Positions 1 to 6,424 of a stretch of DNA of 10,178 bases are shown one piece after another (within the stretch, counting starts at the first letter, position 1; each line of letters opens with the position of its first letter). The position numbers were made by a program, and so were the translations under genes. The DNA comes from JALHSW01 sp038321755. GTDB lineage: Bacteria > Actinomycetota > Acidimicrobiia > IMCC26256 > PALSA-555. The notes below the pieces were generated by a model. That model was not told the DNA's origin, searched no databases, and saw nothing but the letters and a program-made list of their open reading frames with translations. The stretch covers positions 1 to 10,178 of the forward strand of contig JBBQFJ010000124.1 in the NCBI GenBank assembly GCA_038321755.1, read 5' to 3'.

Positions 1-111
1 TGGAAAATGCGTTACACTCCCGAATCCACCTCGAGGCTGGCGTGAAGGCGCCGGGTCGTCCCGAAACGGCTTCCCCCGAACCGTTCCGGAGACGGGCGAG
101 CACCCGCCTCG

Positions 112-140
112 TTGACGGTACCCAGCCGACGCGCTGAGCA
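112..140 (+). promoter_or_regulatory. possible promoter of the small zinc-knuckle gene
   Basis: A TTGACG hexamer at 112-117 matches a sigma-70-type -35 box at five of six positions. The hexamer 17 bases later (TGAGCA, 135-140) is a poor -10. A start near 147 would leave a leader of about 20 bases before the ATG at 169. Only the -35 half is convincing, so this is a weak inference. Confidence 0.2.
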
Positions 141-168
141 CCGCCGAATCCAACGAAACGAGCAACCC

Positions 169-366
169 ATGAGCAGTCCGCGAACCAAGTCCTCAGCGAC
201 CACTCGGACGCGCCGTCCCGCCCGGAGCAAGACGAAGGCCGCGGCTGGCTGCGTGATGCCCGCCTGCGGCGCCGCACGCGTTCGCGGCAAGGTCTACTGC
301 GCCATCCACGCCCCCGTCGCCCGCGAGCGCATCCGCATCGCGGCCGGCGAGTCGGCCTGGGCCTAG
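169..366 (+). CDS. small basic protein with Cys/His zinc-knuckle-like motif, hypothetical
   Basis: This gene encodes 65 residues of unrecognised family. The first 25 residues are rich in Ser, Thr, Arg and Lys and are probably disordered and able to touch nucleic acid. A compact motif follows, C28-x4-C33-x10-C44-x2-H47 (CVMPAC ... YCAIH), which could hold one zinc ion. The C-terminus is a short charged helix-like stretch. I chose the ATG at 169 over the in-frame ATG at 112 because the 112-168 translation is unstructured and Arg-rich. The Shine-Dalgarno sequence is weak (ACGAG about 8 bases upstream). The gene is isolated on the plus strand and converges on the PhyH-family gene with a 28-base gap. 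The Cys/His spacing is seen directly; zinc and nucleic-acid binding are inferred. It could also be a small ribosome- or transcription-associated protein. Confidence 0.6.
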   Translation: MSSPRTKSSATTRTRRPARSKTKAAAGCVMPACGAARVRGKVYCAIHAPVARERIRIAAGESAWA

Positions 367-384
367 ACCGCCCCGCTCGATCCA

Positions 385-400
385 GCCTGCTCGATCAGGC
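385..400. terminator. short hairpin between convergent genes, possible terminator
   Basis: GCCTG (385-389) and CAGGC (396-400) can form a five-pair stem with a six-base loop. It lies where the small plus-strand gene and the PhyH-family gene converge and covers the latter's stop codon. There is no T-run on either side, so it is not a classical intrinsic terminator. It could act as a weak bidirectional pause site, or it may be chance in GC-rich DNA. Confidence 0.2.
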
Positions 401-1273
401 CAGCTCGCCGGATTCGAGCAGCTCCACCGGATCGCGCAGGTCCACCATCCCGAGGTAGCCGCCTCCCATGGCCATGGCGTCGTGGACCGCGTAGCCGAGC
501 ACGTCCTGGCACTCCCGCGGCAGGCCCGCGGCGACCGCGGGAGGCACGGCCAGGGAGTTGTTCTCCTCGGTGCGCAGCCAGCCCAGCGTGTAGCTGAGGT
601 GGACGCCCCGTCGCCAGATGTCCGTGCTCGTGTTGGCGCCACCACCGTGGATCGTCGATCCGAGGTAGATCGCCGCTGAACCGGCAGGCATCTCGGCGAC
701 CGCGACCTCGTCGGGAGCCGGAACTCGCGCGTGGTCCCACCGGTGGCTCCCGGGAACGATCCGGGTCGCGCCGATGGCCTCGGTGAAGTCCACGAGCGCC
801 ACCATCGACGCCACCTGGAGCTCGGCGTGCGGCTGGGGGACAAGGTTCCACACGAGCTCGTCCCGATGCAGGTACTGGTCGTCGGAGCCGGGTCCGCGCG
901 CGAGCAGATGCGCGAGGTTGAGCTGCCAGCGGGCGCAGGAGGGGCCGAGCACGGCGTCGCAGGTGCCCGTGAGGACGGGGTGAATCATGATCTCGGTCGC
1001 AAACGTGCGCGACTTCCCGGCGAGACCGGAAACGTGCTTGGTGTTCGGGCCGTGGAATGCGCCGATGGCCGAGTTGAGGTGGCGCATCTGCGGATTCGCG
1101 GCGGCGAAGTACGCCCGCACTTCGACGTTCACCGCGGAGACGACTTCGGGTCGGACCAGGTCCTCGACGATCACCGCGCCGTCGGCATCGAGCACCTCGA
1201 GCACCGTCGCGATGGTCGCACTCGGATCCTTGCCGGCGACGACGTGCTCGATGACTGCTCCCATGGGGCGCAT
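395..1273 (-). CDS. phytanoyl-CoA dioxygenase (PhyH) family Fe(II)/2-oxoglutarate oxygenase
   Basis: This is a 292-residue cytoplasmic enzyme of the double-stranded beta-helix fold. PhyH-family enzymes hydroxylate a small molecule or lipid using O2, Fe(II) and 2-oxoglutarate, releasing succinate and CO2. The facial triad is visible: H136-x-D138 in YLHRDEL and the distal H209 in STIHGGGAN. R221 or R222 in IWRRGVHLSY is placed to bind 2-oxoglutarate, and GSHRWD near residue 175 is the usual strand-turn signature. The length is normal for the family. The ATG at 1273 is supported by AGGAG seven bases upstream; a second in-frame ATG at 1264 is less well placed. It is last in the minus-strand run, 54 bases after the zinc-ribbon gene. 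The substrate cannot be read from the sequence, because the family includes lipid, amino-acid and antibiotic hydroxylases. The family call is firm and the reaction is unknown. Confidence 0.9.
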   Translation of the reverse strand: MRPMGAVIEHVVAGKDPSATIATVLEVLDADGAVIVEDLVRPEVVSAVNVEVRAYFAAANPQMRHLNSAIGAFHGPNTKHVSGLAGKSRTFATEIMIHPVLTGTCDAVLGPSCARWQLNLAHLLARGPGSDDQYLHRDELVWNLVPQPHAELQVASMVALVDFTEAIGATRIVPGSHRWDHARVPAPDEVAVAEMPAGSAAIYLGSTIHGGGANTSTDIWRRGVHLSYTLGWLRTEENNSLAVPPAVAAGLPRECQDVLGYAVHDAMAMGGGYLGMVDLRDPVELLESGELA

Positions 1274-1311
1274 CCTCGCACTCCTAGCGCGGGCCTGCCT
1301 CGGGCGGTGGT

Positions 1312-1342
1312 TCAGTCGTCCTTCAGCTCAGTCGTCCTTCAG
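1312..1342. repeat. 15-base perfect direct repeat, tandem, across a stop codon
   Basis: TCAGTCGTCCTTCAG occurs at 1312-1326 and again at 1328-1342, a tandem duplication with a 16-base period. On the minus strand each copy reads CTGAAGGACGACTGA, the last four sense codons and stop of the zinc-ribbon gene. The downstream copy therefore sits just after the true stop as a non-coding duplicate of the gene's end. It looks like a replication-slippage duplication with no divergence between copies. Confidence 0.9.
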
Positions 1343-1534
1343 GGCGACGGCGTTGGGGGTGACGTTCATCTTCGGTTCGTAGGCAGCCACCTCCACCGTG
1401 CGGCCCTCCGCGTCGAACTTCGCGTAGAGCTGGTCGCGGCAGCTGGTGCAGAGGCCGTAGAACCGCATCAAGGAACGTTCCCGACATCGGATGCAGTCCA
1501 TCTCGATCGGGGTCAGGTCGAGCTCGTCGGCCAC
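1328..1534 (-). CDS. 68-residue zinc-ribbon protein (CxxC-x11-CxxC), function unknown
   Basis: This small soluble protein has four cysteines at C14, C17, C29 and C32 (CIRC ... CTSC), the arrangement of a rubredoxin-knuckle zinc ribbon. An acidic N-terminus precedes the motif, and a short strand-rich tail (residues 44-58) ends in an acidic LKDD. The start is GTG at 1534, with GAGG five bases away. It lies 99 bases after the VOC gene and 54 bases before the PhyH-family gene, all on the minus strand, so co-transcription is plausible. Zinc ribbons of this size are often protein- or nucleic-acid-binding adaptors, but nothing here names a partner. The 3' end has been duplicated in tandem (see the repeat at 1312-1342). 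Coding status is well supported by the Cys pairs, start signal and context; the function is unknown. Confidence 0.75.
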   Translation of the reverse strand: MADELDLTPIEMDCIRCRERSLMRFYGLCTSCRDQLYAKFDAEGRTVEVAAYEPKMNVTPNAVALKDD

Positions 1535-1633
1535 CGCTTCCTCGCCTCGTGCTGGACGCTCGCCGCGTCGGGGGCACGAGCATGCCCGGTCGGCGGGCCG
1601 GAGGGGTGGATCCGTCCGCGTCGAGCGCGGGCG

Positions 1634-2038
1634 TCACGAGGCGGATGCGCCGCCGGAGGTGGCCGGGAATGGCAGCACGATCGAGAACTCGTTGCCTTCA
1701 GGATCCGCCATGAGGTGGTACGGGAAGTCGGACTCGTCGACCACGTCGACCAGCCGCCCCCCGAGCGTCTCGATCCGCTCCGTCGCGTCCTCGAGGTTCG
1801 TCACCTCGACGTCGAGCCGTAGGCGAGCCGACGCCTCGGCACCCCCGATGTCGCGCGGTTGGAACGCGAGGTACGCGCCGCCCCGTGCGGGGAGGAGCAT
1901 GACCCAGTCGTCGAAGTGCTCTGCGATGCCGACTCCGAGCACGGCGCCCCAGAAGGCTGCGAGCAGGTCGATGTCGTCAGCGTCGACGACGATCCCTCGG
2001 ACCCGGCCGACTCCTTCGGTGTCCCGCTGCTGCGCCAC
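1634..2038 (-). CDS. glyoxalase/VOC superfamily protein (Glyoxalase_6-like)
   Basis: This 134-residue protein is built of two beta-alpha-beta-beta-beta units, as in vicinal-oxygen-chelate proteins. The N-terminal unit starts at VRGIVVDADD (residues 13-22) and includes AAFWGAVLG. The second unit has LRLDVEVTNLEDATERIETLGG (spanning about 73-94) and ends in the family hallmark ADPEGNEFSIV (111-121). Metal binding is doubtful. The His usually found in the LHLDL-type strand is Arg here (LRLDV), while E117 of the second unit is kept. It may be a non-metal binding protein or a detoxification or resistance protein. The start is GTG at 2038. An in-frame TAG lies 12 bases upstream, so no earlier start exists, and the Shine-Dalgarno sequence is poor. 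It follows the molybdopterin oxidoreductase by 41 bases, which suggests translation from a shared transcript. The substrate is unknown. Confidence 0.85.
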   Translation of the reverse strand: MAQQRDTEGVGRVRGIVVDADDIDLLAAFWGAVLGVGIAEHFDDWVMLLPARGGAYLAFQPRDIGGAEASARLRLDVEVTNLEDATERIETLGGRLVDVVDESDFPYHLMADPEGNEFSIVLPFPATSGGASAS

Positions 2039-2079
2039 GGGAGGAACCTAGTGCCGAGAGCAGCGCGGTGAACGATGGG

Positions 2080-4281
2080 TCAGGCCGGGACGACCTCGAC
2101 CGGGATGCCGTTGACCGCCGCGTTCCCGGAGATCGCGTCGACGAAGGTCCCCGGGGCGAGCAGGTTGTTGTTGACCCCAGCGTGCTCCCGTGCCGTCGCC
2201 ATTCGCGTCCCGGCCTTGTCGTGGCCCCAGCCGTGCGGCAGCGAGACGACACCGGGCATCATCTCGTCGGAGACCTCCACCGGAACCTCCAGCGCGCCAG
2301 CCTCGGAGGAGACGCGCGCCAGCGAACCGTCAGTGACACCCGCACGGGCCGCGTCGTCCGGGTGGATCAGCAGCGTGCACCGATCCTTTCCCTTCACCAG
2401 CACCTGCACGTTGTGCATCCAGGAGTTGTTCGATCGTACGTGGCGTCGACTCGTGAGGAGGAGACCTTCGGGGCGTCGTTCCACACGCGTGCGGAGCCGG
2501 TCGATGTCGCAGACGATGTAGTCGGGTGCGAGCTCGATCTTGCCCGACTGAGTGCACACCACCTCGCGAGCGCGGGGGATCATCGGTCCCTTGTCGATGC
2601 CGTGTGGTGCTGCCTTGAACGACTCGAGGGTGAGCCCATCAGGCTGCTGGCCGTACCAGTCGCCCCAGGGGCCGGTCCGGATGGTGAGGTCGAGCAGCCG
2701 CTCGGGTCCGCCCGTCTCGTAGTACGCCATGACATCGGTCGGGTCGAGCCCTTTGGCCTGCACCAGGGCGCTGAAGAACCCGTCGTCGAGCGCCCCCACG
2801 TCGATCTGGTCTCCCGACATCCCTGCGCACCACGCGCCCAGTCGGGCGAGGATCTCCCACTCGTGGGGTCGGTCGTCGCGCGGGAAGACGGCAGGGGAGA
2901 AGTTGCCCGCGCTCCGGGCCGCCCACGACCAGATCGTCTCGTCGTAGTGCGGCTGTTCGAGTGCGGTGAGGCCGGGGAGGATGACGTCTGCGTGACGTGT
3001 CGTCTCGTTCAGCGAGTTGTCGAGGCTGATCATGCACTCGAGCAGCGGGAGTGCATCGTCGAGGCGACCGGCGTCGGGTGCGCTGATCACCGGGTTGCCC
3101 GCGATGGTGATGAGCGCCTTGAGCTGTCCGTCGCCCGGCGTCGCGATCTCCTCGGCGAGGCACGAGACGGGGACCTGGCCCAGCACCTCCGGCGCGCCGC
3201 GCACGCGGCTGGTCCAGCGCCCGAAGGTGTAGCCGTCGGCCCACATCGGGTTGGGGAGCGAGGTGAGCGACCACGCGATCGGGTTGCCGAACATGGTGCC
3301 GCCGGGACGGTCGAAGTTGCCCGAGAGGGCCGAGACCACATCGATCAACCACGTCGCAAGCGTGCCGAACTCCTGGTTGCACAAGCCGATGCGTCCGTAG
3401 ATCGCCGCGCTCGGGGCTGCGGCCAACTCGTGCGCGATTCGGCGGATCGTCTCGGCCGGCACCCCGCACGCGTCTGCGACCGCCTCGGGCGTGAACGGGC
3501 GGGCAACGGCCTCCACGGTCTCGACGCCGAGGACGAAGTCGGCGACGTCGGCGAGGTCGACGAGGCCGTCGGCGAACAGGACTTGCACGATCGCGAGGAG
3601 CAGCGCGGCGTCGGTGCCCGGGACGATGGGGACCCATTCGTCGGCGCGATCTGCGGTGCCGGTGCGCCGGGGATCCACCACCACCGTGCGACCGCCGCGC
3701 GCGCGGATCGCCTCGATCTCGCCGAGCAGGTCGGGACAGGCGAGCAGGCTGCCCTGCGACGCCTGCGGGTTGGCGCCGAGCACGAGGAAGTAGTCGGTGC
3801 GCTGCACATCGGGTGCGGGGATGTCCCACATGTTCCCGTACATGAGCGCGCACGCGACGTTCTTCGGCCACTGGTCGACGGTGCCGGCCGAGTAGATCAT
3901 CGGGAAGCTCGCGAGCCCGATGAACAAGCCGACGTAGCGAGACAGCGAGAAGTTGTGGACGGTCGGGTTCCCCACGTAGCTGGTCATCGCCGCAGGGCCA
4001 TGGCGCTCACGAACGCCGAGGAGCAGCTCCTCACACCGAGCGAACGCTTCATCCCAGCTGACCTCACGCCACTCGTCGCCGTCGCGGATCATGGGTTCCC
4101 GGACACGATCGGCATCCTCGTGGAGGTGTCCGAGGGTCGTGCCCTTCGGGCACAGGTACCCCTTGCTCCAGACGTCCTCGCGATCCGCGCGGATGAGCGC
4201 GACGCGCTCGTCCTCGACGTGGAGCTCGAGTCCGCACATGGCCTCGCAGAGCGGGCACGTCCGGTAGTGGAGGTCTGCCAT
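2080..4281 (-). CDS. molybdopterin (bis-MGD) oxidoreductase, DMSO-reductase superfamily, single subunit
   Basis: This is a 733-residue large-subunit-type molybdoenzyme. The N-terminus carries a [4Fe-4S] site, C9-x2-C12-x3-C16-x27-C44, followed by K46 in CPKG, the Lys that typically bridges cluster and pterin in formate dehydrogenase- and Nap-like enzymes. The central part has the usual pterin-contact segments (LVLGANP near 167-172, VVDPRRTGTADRAD near 201-214, PGTDAALLLA near 221-230). The dinucleotide-binding domain spans about 605-733 and contains LPHGWGHD. There is no twin-arginine signal, so it is probably cytoplasmic. The segment that normally carries the Mo ligand reads YSAGTVDQWPK (130-140) and has no Cys or Sec. 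Ser131, Thr134 or Asp136 are the candidates. The ATG at 4281 directly precedes the Fe-S motif, but no Shine-Dalgarno sequence is evident. It leads the minus-strand run and diverges from dinG. No electron-transfer subunit or FdhD-like gene is in view. Family certain, substrate unknown. Confidence 0.9.
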   Translation of the reverse strand: MADLHYRTCPLCEAMCGLELHVEDERVALIRADREDVWSKGYLCPKGTTLGHLHEDADRVREPMIRDGDEWREVSWDEAFARCEELLLGVRERHGPAAMTSYVGNPTVHNFSLSRYVGLFIGLASFPMIYSAGTVDQWPKNVACALMYGNMWDIPAPDVQRTDYFLVLGANPQASQGSLLACPDLLGEIEAIRARGGRTVVVDPRRTGTADRADEWVPIVPGTDAALLLAIVQVLFADGLVDLADVADFVLGVETVEAVARPFTPEAVADACGVPAETIRRIAHELAAAPSAAIYGRIGLCNQEFGTLATWLIDVVSALSGNFDRPGGTMFGNPIAWSLTSLPNPMWADGYTFGRWTSRVRGAPEVLGQVPVSCLAEEIATPGDGQLKALITIAGNPVISAPDAGRLDDALPLLECMISLDNSLNETTRHADVILPGLTALEQPHYDETIWSWAARSAGNFSPAVFPRDDRPHEWEILARLGAWCAGMSGDQIDVGALDDGFFSALVQAKGLDPTDVMAYYETGGPERLLDLTIRTGPWGDWYGQQPDGLTLESFKAAPHGIDKGPMIPRAREVVCTQSGKIELAPDYIVCDIDRLRTRVERRPEGLLLTSRRHVRSNNSWMHNVQVLVKGKDRCTLLIHPDDAARAGVTDGSLARVSSEAGALEVPVEVSDEMMPGVVSLPHGWGHDKAGTRMATAREHAGVNNNLLAPGTFVDAISGNAAVNGIPVEVVPA

Positions 4282-4325
4282 CGCTGCACACCAATCGTCG
4301 GGTTGGCCAGGCCGTCGGGATCCGC

Positions 4326-4337
4326 GAGCGTACGCTC
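4326..4337. promoter_or_regulatory. 12-base perfect palindrome in the divergent promoter region, candidate LexA (SOS) operator
   Basis: GAGCGTACGCTC is a perfect inverted repeat lying 5 bases before the dinG start codon and covering its probable -10 box. Compared with the Gram-positive/actinobacterial SOS consensus CGAAC-RNRY-GTTCG, the sequence at 4325-4338 keeps the outer CGA, both inner C/G positions and the RNRY centre. It differs at one base in each half-site core and at the last base. dinG of E. coli is a LexA-controlled damage-inducible gene, which makes the position suggestive. A perfect 12-base palindrome is expected a few times per 10 kb by chance. Confidence 0.3.
4331..4336 (+). 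promoter_or_regulatory. candidate -10 box for leaderless dinG transcript
   Basis: TACGCT fits TANNNT and ends six bases before the ATG at 4343, so transcription could begin at or beside the start codon. There is no Shine-Dalgarno sequence in the preceding CTCCCCCG, consistent with leaderless translation as is common in actinobacteria. No good -35 is seen at 16-18 bases. Confidence 0.35.
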
Positions 4338-4342
4338 CCCCG

Positions 4343-6424
4343 ATGCCTCGTAGCCCCGTGCGCCCCGGCGACCCGCTCGAGGTGCTCGATCGAACGGTGG
4401 CGGGGCTCGGAGGTGACGATCGCCCGGGCCAGCATCGGCTCGCGACGGCGGTCGCAGAGGCCATCACCGACGGACACCACCTCTTGGCCGAGGCCCCCAC
4501 GGGCTCCGGCAAGAGCTTGGCGTACCTCGCGCCGATCGTGGCCGCGGGCGTGCGCGCCGTCGTCGCGACCGCCACGCTGACGTTGCAGGACCAGCTCTGG
4601 CGCAACGACCTGCCGTTGCTGCGAGAGCACTCGGGCCGGCGCGTGTCCAGTGCGCTCTTGAAGGGGCGGTCCAACTACCTCTGCTTGGCTCGTCTTGACG
4701 GCGCCGACTCGAGCGACGCGCTGTTCGACGAGCGCCCGGGTCCGTCCTTCACCGAGGACCTCATGGTGCTCCAGGAGTTCGCGGCGGACTCCGAGACGGG
4801 CGACGTCGCCGACCTCGAGGACTCGGTGGCTCCGTCGTCCTGGCGTGCAGTGACGTGTGGGCCGAACGAGTGCCCAGGCGCGAGCCGGTGCGCGCACGGT
4901 GTGGAGTGCTTCGCCGAGCAGGCGCGCTTCCGTGCCGAACAGGTCGACATCGTGGTCGTGAACCACGCGCTGTATGCGGCACACCTGGCGGCCGGCGGAC
5001 GCGTGCTCCCGCCGCACGACCTGCTCGTGGTCGACGAGGCGCACGCGTTCGATCGCATCGCGACGAACGCACTCGGTGCCGACGTGTCTCCGGTCGGACT
5101 CCGGCAGCTCTCGGGGCGCCTCCGGCGTGCGGGTGCGAGCGCGGCGGTGAGCGACGCCTTGAACGACTCCGCCGAGGCGTTCGAGCGAGCGGTCCAGGGG
5201 CTCGAGGGCCGCGTCGACCCAACGGCGCCCGCGCTCGGCGGTGCCTTGGCATCGGTTGCCGAGCGGGTTGCGCGCGCGAGCGCCGGTGTCGACGCGAAGG
5301 ACAGCGCGCTGGCGGCGCAGGCAGTGAAGCTGGCGAGCACGCGCCTCGAGTCGCTCCGGCGGCTTCAGGCGCCGGGTGCCGGAGAGGTCGCCTGGGTCGA
5401 GGGGGGTGACCGGCCCATGCTGCGGCTCGCGCCCGTCTCGATCGGCTCGCAGCTCGGTCCGCTGCTCTTCGAGACGGTGCCGGTCGTGATGGTCTCGGCG
5501 ACGCTCGGCCCCGGGGAGCGGTTCGAGCCGCTGGCCCGTCGCCTGGGCCTCGACCCGGCCGTCTCGGCGACGGATCCGGCGACCAAGCCGCACCCGAGGG
5601 CGGCCGACGCGGACGATGATGACGACGCAGACCCCGCGACGGACGCCGTGATCGTTGGTCCGGAAGATCTGCGTCCCGAAGATCTGCGTCCCGAAGATCT
5701 GGGCCGCTCGCTCGGCTACGAGGCGCTCCGCGTGGAATCGCCCTTCGCGCTGCGCGAGCAGGGGATCCTCTACGTCGCCAAGCACCTGCCGGACGTGCGG
5801 GACGCGGGATGGGCCGAAGCCGCCGCCGATGAGCTCTGCGAGCTCGTGGAAGCCGCGGGCGGTCGCACTCTGGTGCTGTGCACGTCGTGGCGCGGGGTGC
5901 GGCTCTTCTCCGAGGTGCTGCAGGAGCGTACCGAGCACGCGGTGCTGACGCAGGGCGACGACACCACCGCGCGACTGATCCAGGAGTTCGGGGAGGACGA
6001 GACGTCGTGCCTCGTCGCGACGCGCGCGTTCTGGCAGGGCCTCGACGTCCCCGGCCCCGCGTGCGTGCTCGTGGTGATCGACCGGCTGCCCTTCGCCCGA
6101 CCCGATGATCCCTTGGAGCAGGCACGTCGCGAGGCGGTCGAGCACACGGGGGGTGATGGCTTCCGCGAGATCGACCTCCCGGCGGCGGCGCTGGTGCTCG
6201 CGCAGGGGACCGGGCGACTCATCCGCTCGCACGAGGATCGCGGGGTCGTCGCGGTGCTCGATCGACGCCTGGCGACTGCGGGCTACCGGTCGGTGCTGCT
6301 CGCGTCGATGCCACCGCTCCGGCGGGTGATCGATCCCGCGGATGCACGCGAGTTCCTGGAGCGGGCGGCGGCGAGTCCTCCCCGCTCTAGGGGGACGAGC
6401 TCGGGCGCCAGTGCGCCAGGGTGA
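4343..6424 (+). CDS. dinG: DinG-type ATP-dependent DNA helicase (superfamily 2, XPD/DinG family, Fe-S)
   Basis: This 693-residue 5'-to-3' helicase belongs to the group that unwinds forked DNA, R-loops and other damage intermediates. Walker A is APTGSGKS (51-58) and the DEAH box is VVDEAH (229-234). Motif III is SATLG (385-389), motif V lies near ATRAFWQGLDVPG (559-571), and motif VI is QGTGRLIR (621-628). The Fe-S domain has C114 (NYLC) and C172-x4-C177-x5-C183, the same spacing as the four E. coli DinG ligands, plus an extra C189. A low-complexity acidic linker (about 411-458) separates motif III from the second helicase domain and includes a triplicated PEDLR unit encoded by 15-base repeats. 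The ATG at 4343 has no Shine-Dalgarno sequence and may be leaderless. It diverges from the molybdoenzyme across 61 bases, and its last 13 codons overlap the convergent MFS gene. The Ser/Gly-rich tail is probably disordered. Confidence 0.93.
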   Translation: MPRSPVRPGDPLEVLDRTVAGLGGDDRPGQHRLATAVAEAITDGHHLLAEAPTGSGKSLAYLAPIVAAGVRAVVATATLTLQDQLWRNDLPLLREHSGRRVSSALLKGRSNYLCLARLDGADSSDALFDERPGPSFTEDLMVLQEFAADSETGDVADLEDSVAPSSWRAVTCGPNECPGASRCAHGVECFAEQARFRAEQVDIVVVNHALYAAHLAAGGRVLPPHDLLVVDEAHAFDRIATNALGADVSPVGLRQLSGRLRRAGASAAVSDALNDSAEAFERAVQGLEGRVDPTAPALGGALASVAERVARASAGVDAKDSALAAQAVKLASTRLESLRRLQAPGAGEVAWVEGGDRPMLRLAPVSIGSQLGPLLFETVPVVMVSATLGPGERFEPLARRLGLDPAVSATDPATKPHPRAADADDDDDADPATDAVIVGPEDLRPEDLRPEDLGRSLGYEALRVESPFALREQGILYVAKHLPDVRDAGWAEAAADELCELVEAAGGRTLVLCTSWRGVRLFSEVLQERTEHAVLTQGDDTTARLIQEFGEDETSCLVATRAFWQGLDVPGPACVLVVIDRLPFARPDDPLEQARREAVEHTGGDGFREIDLPAAALVLAQGTGRLIRSHEDRGVVAVLDRRLATAGYRSVLLASMPPLRRVIDPADAREFLERAAASPPRSRGTSSGASAPG
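5659..5703 (+). repeat. three tandem 15-base repeats inside dinG
   Basis: Units TCCGGAAGATCTGCG (5659-5673), TCCCGAAGATCTGCG (5674-5688) and TCCCGAAGATCTGGG (5689-5703) differ by single substitutions and encode PEDLR, PEDLR, PEDLG. The period is a multiple of three, so the reading frame is kept. The repeats sit in the acidic linker between the helicase lobes (residues 439-453), just after a run of five Asp. The near-identity suggests recent slippage expansion. Confidence 0.92.

Noticed and set aside
1..45. Possible C-terminal tail of an upstream gene (plus frame 1, ending RLA then TGA at 43-45)
   Set aside because: Fourteen codons are too few to support; frames 2 and 3 are also open past this point, so no frame can be chosen.
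1323..1637. Alternative minus-strand frame covering the zinc-ribbon gene
   Set aside because: It is Arg/Pro-rich and lacks the paired CxxC motifs seen in the 1534-1328 frame, which also has a good Shine-Dalgarno sequence.
731..1822. Plus-strand open frame over the PhyH, zinc-ribbon and VOC genes
   Set aside because: It crosses three genes with recognisable motifs on the other strand and has no family resemblance of its own.
2068..4353. Long plus-strand open frame opposite the molybdoenzyme
   Set aside because: It is rich in Arg, Asp, Val and Gly with no domain sense. The minus strand has full Fe-S and pterin motifs, so this is a GC-bias shadow.
5659..5703. CRISPR-like array
   Set aside because: The repeats are directly adjacent 15-base units without spacers, in frame inside a helicase gene.
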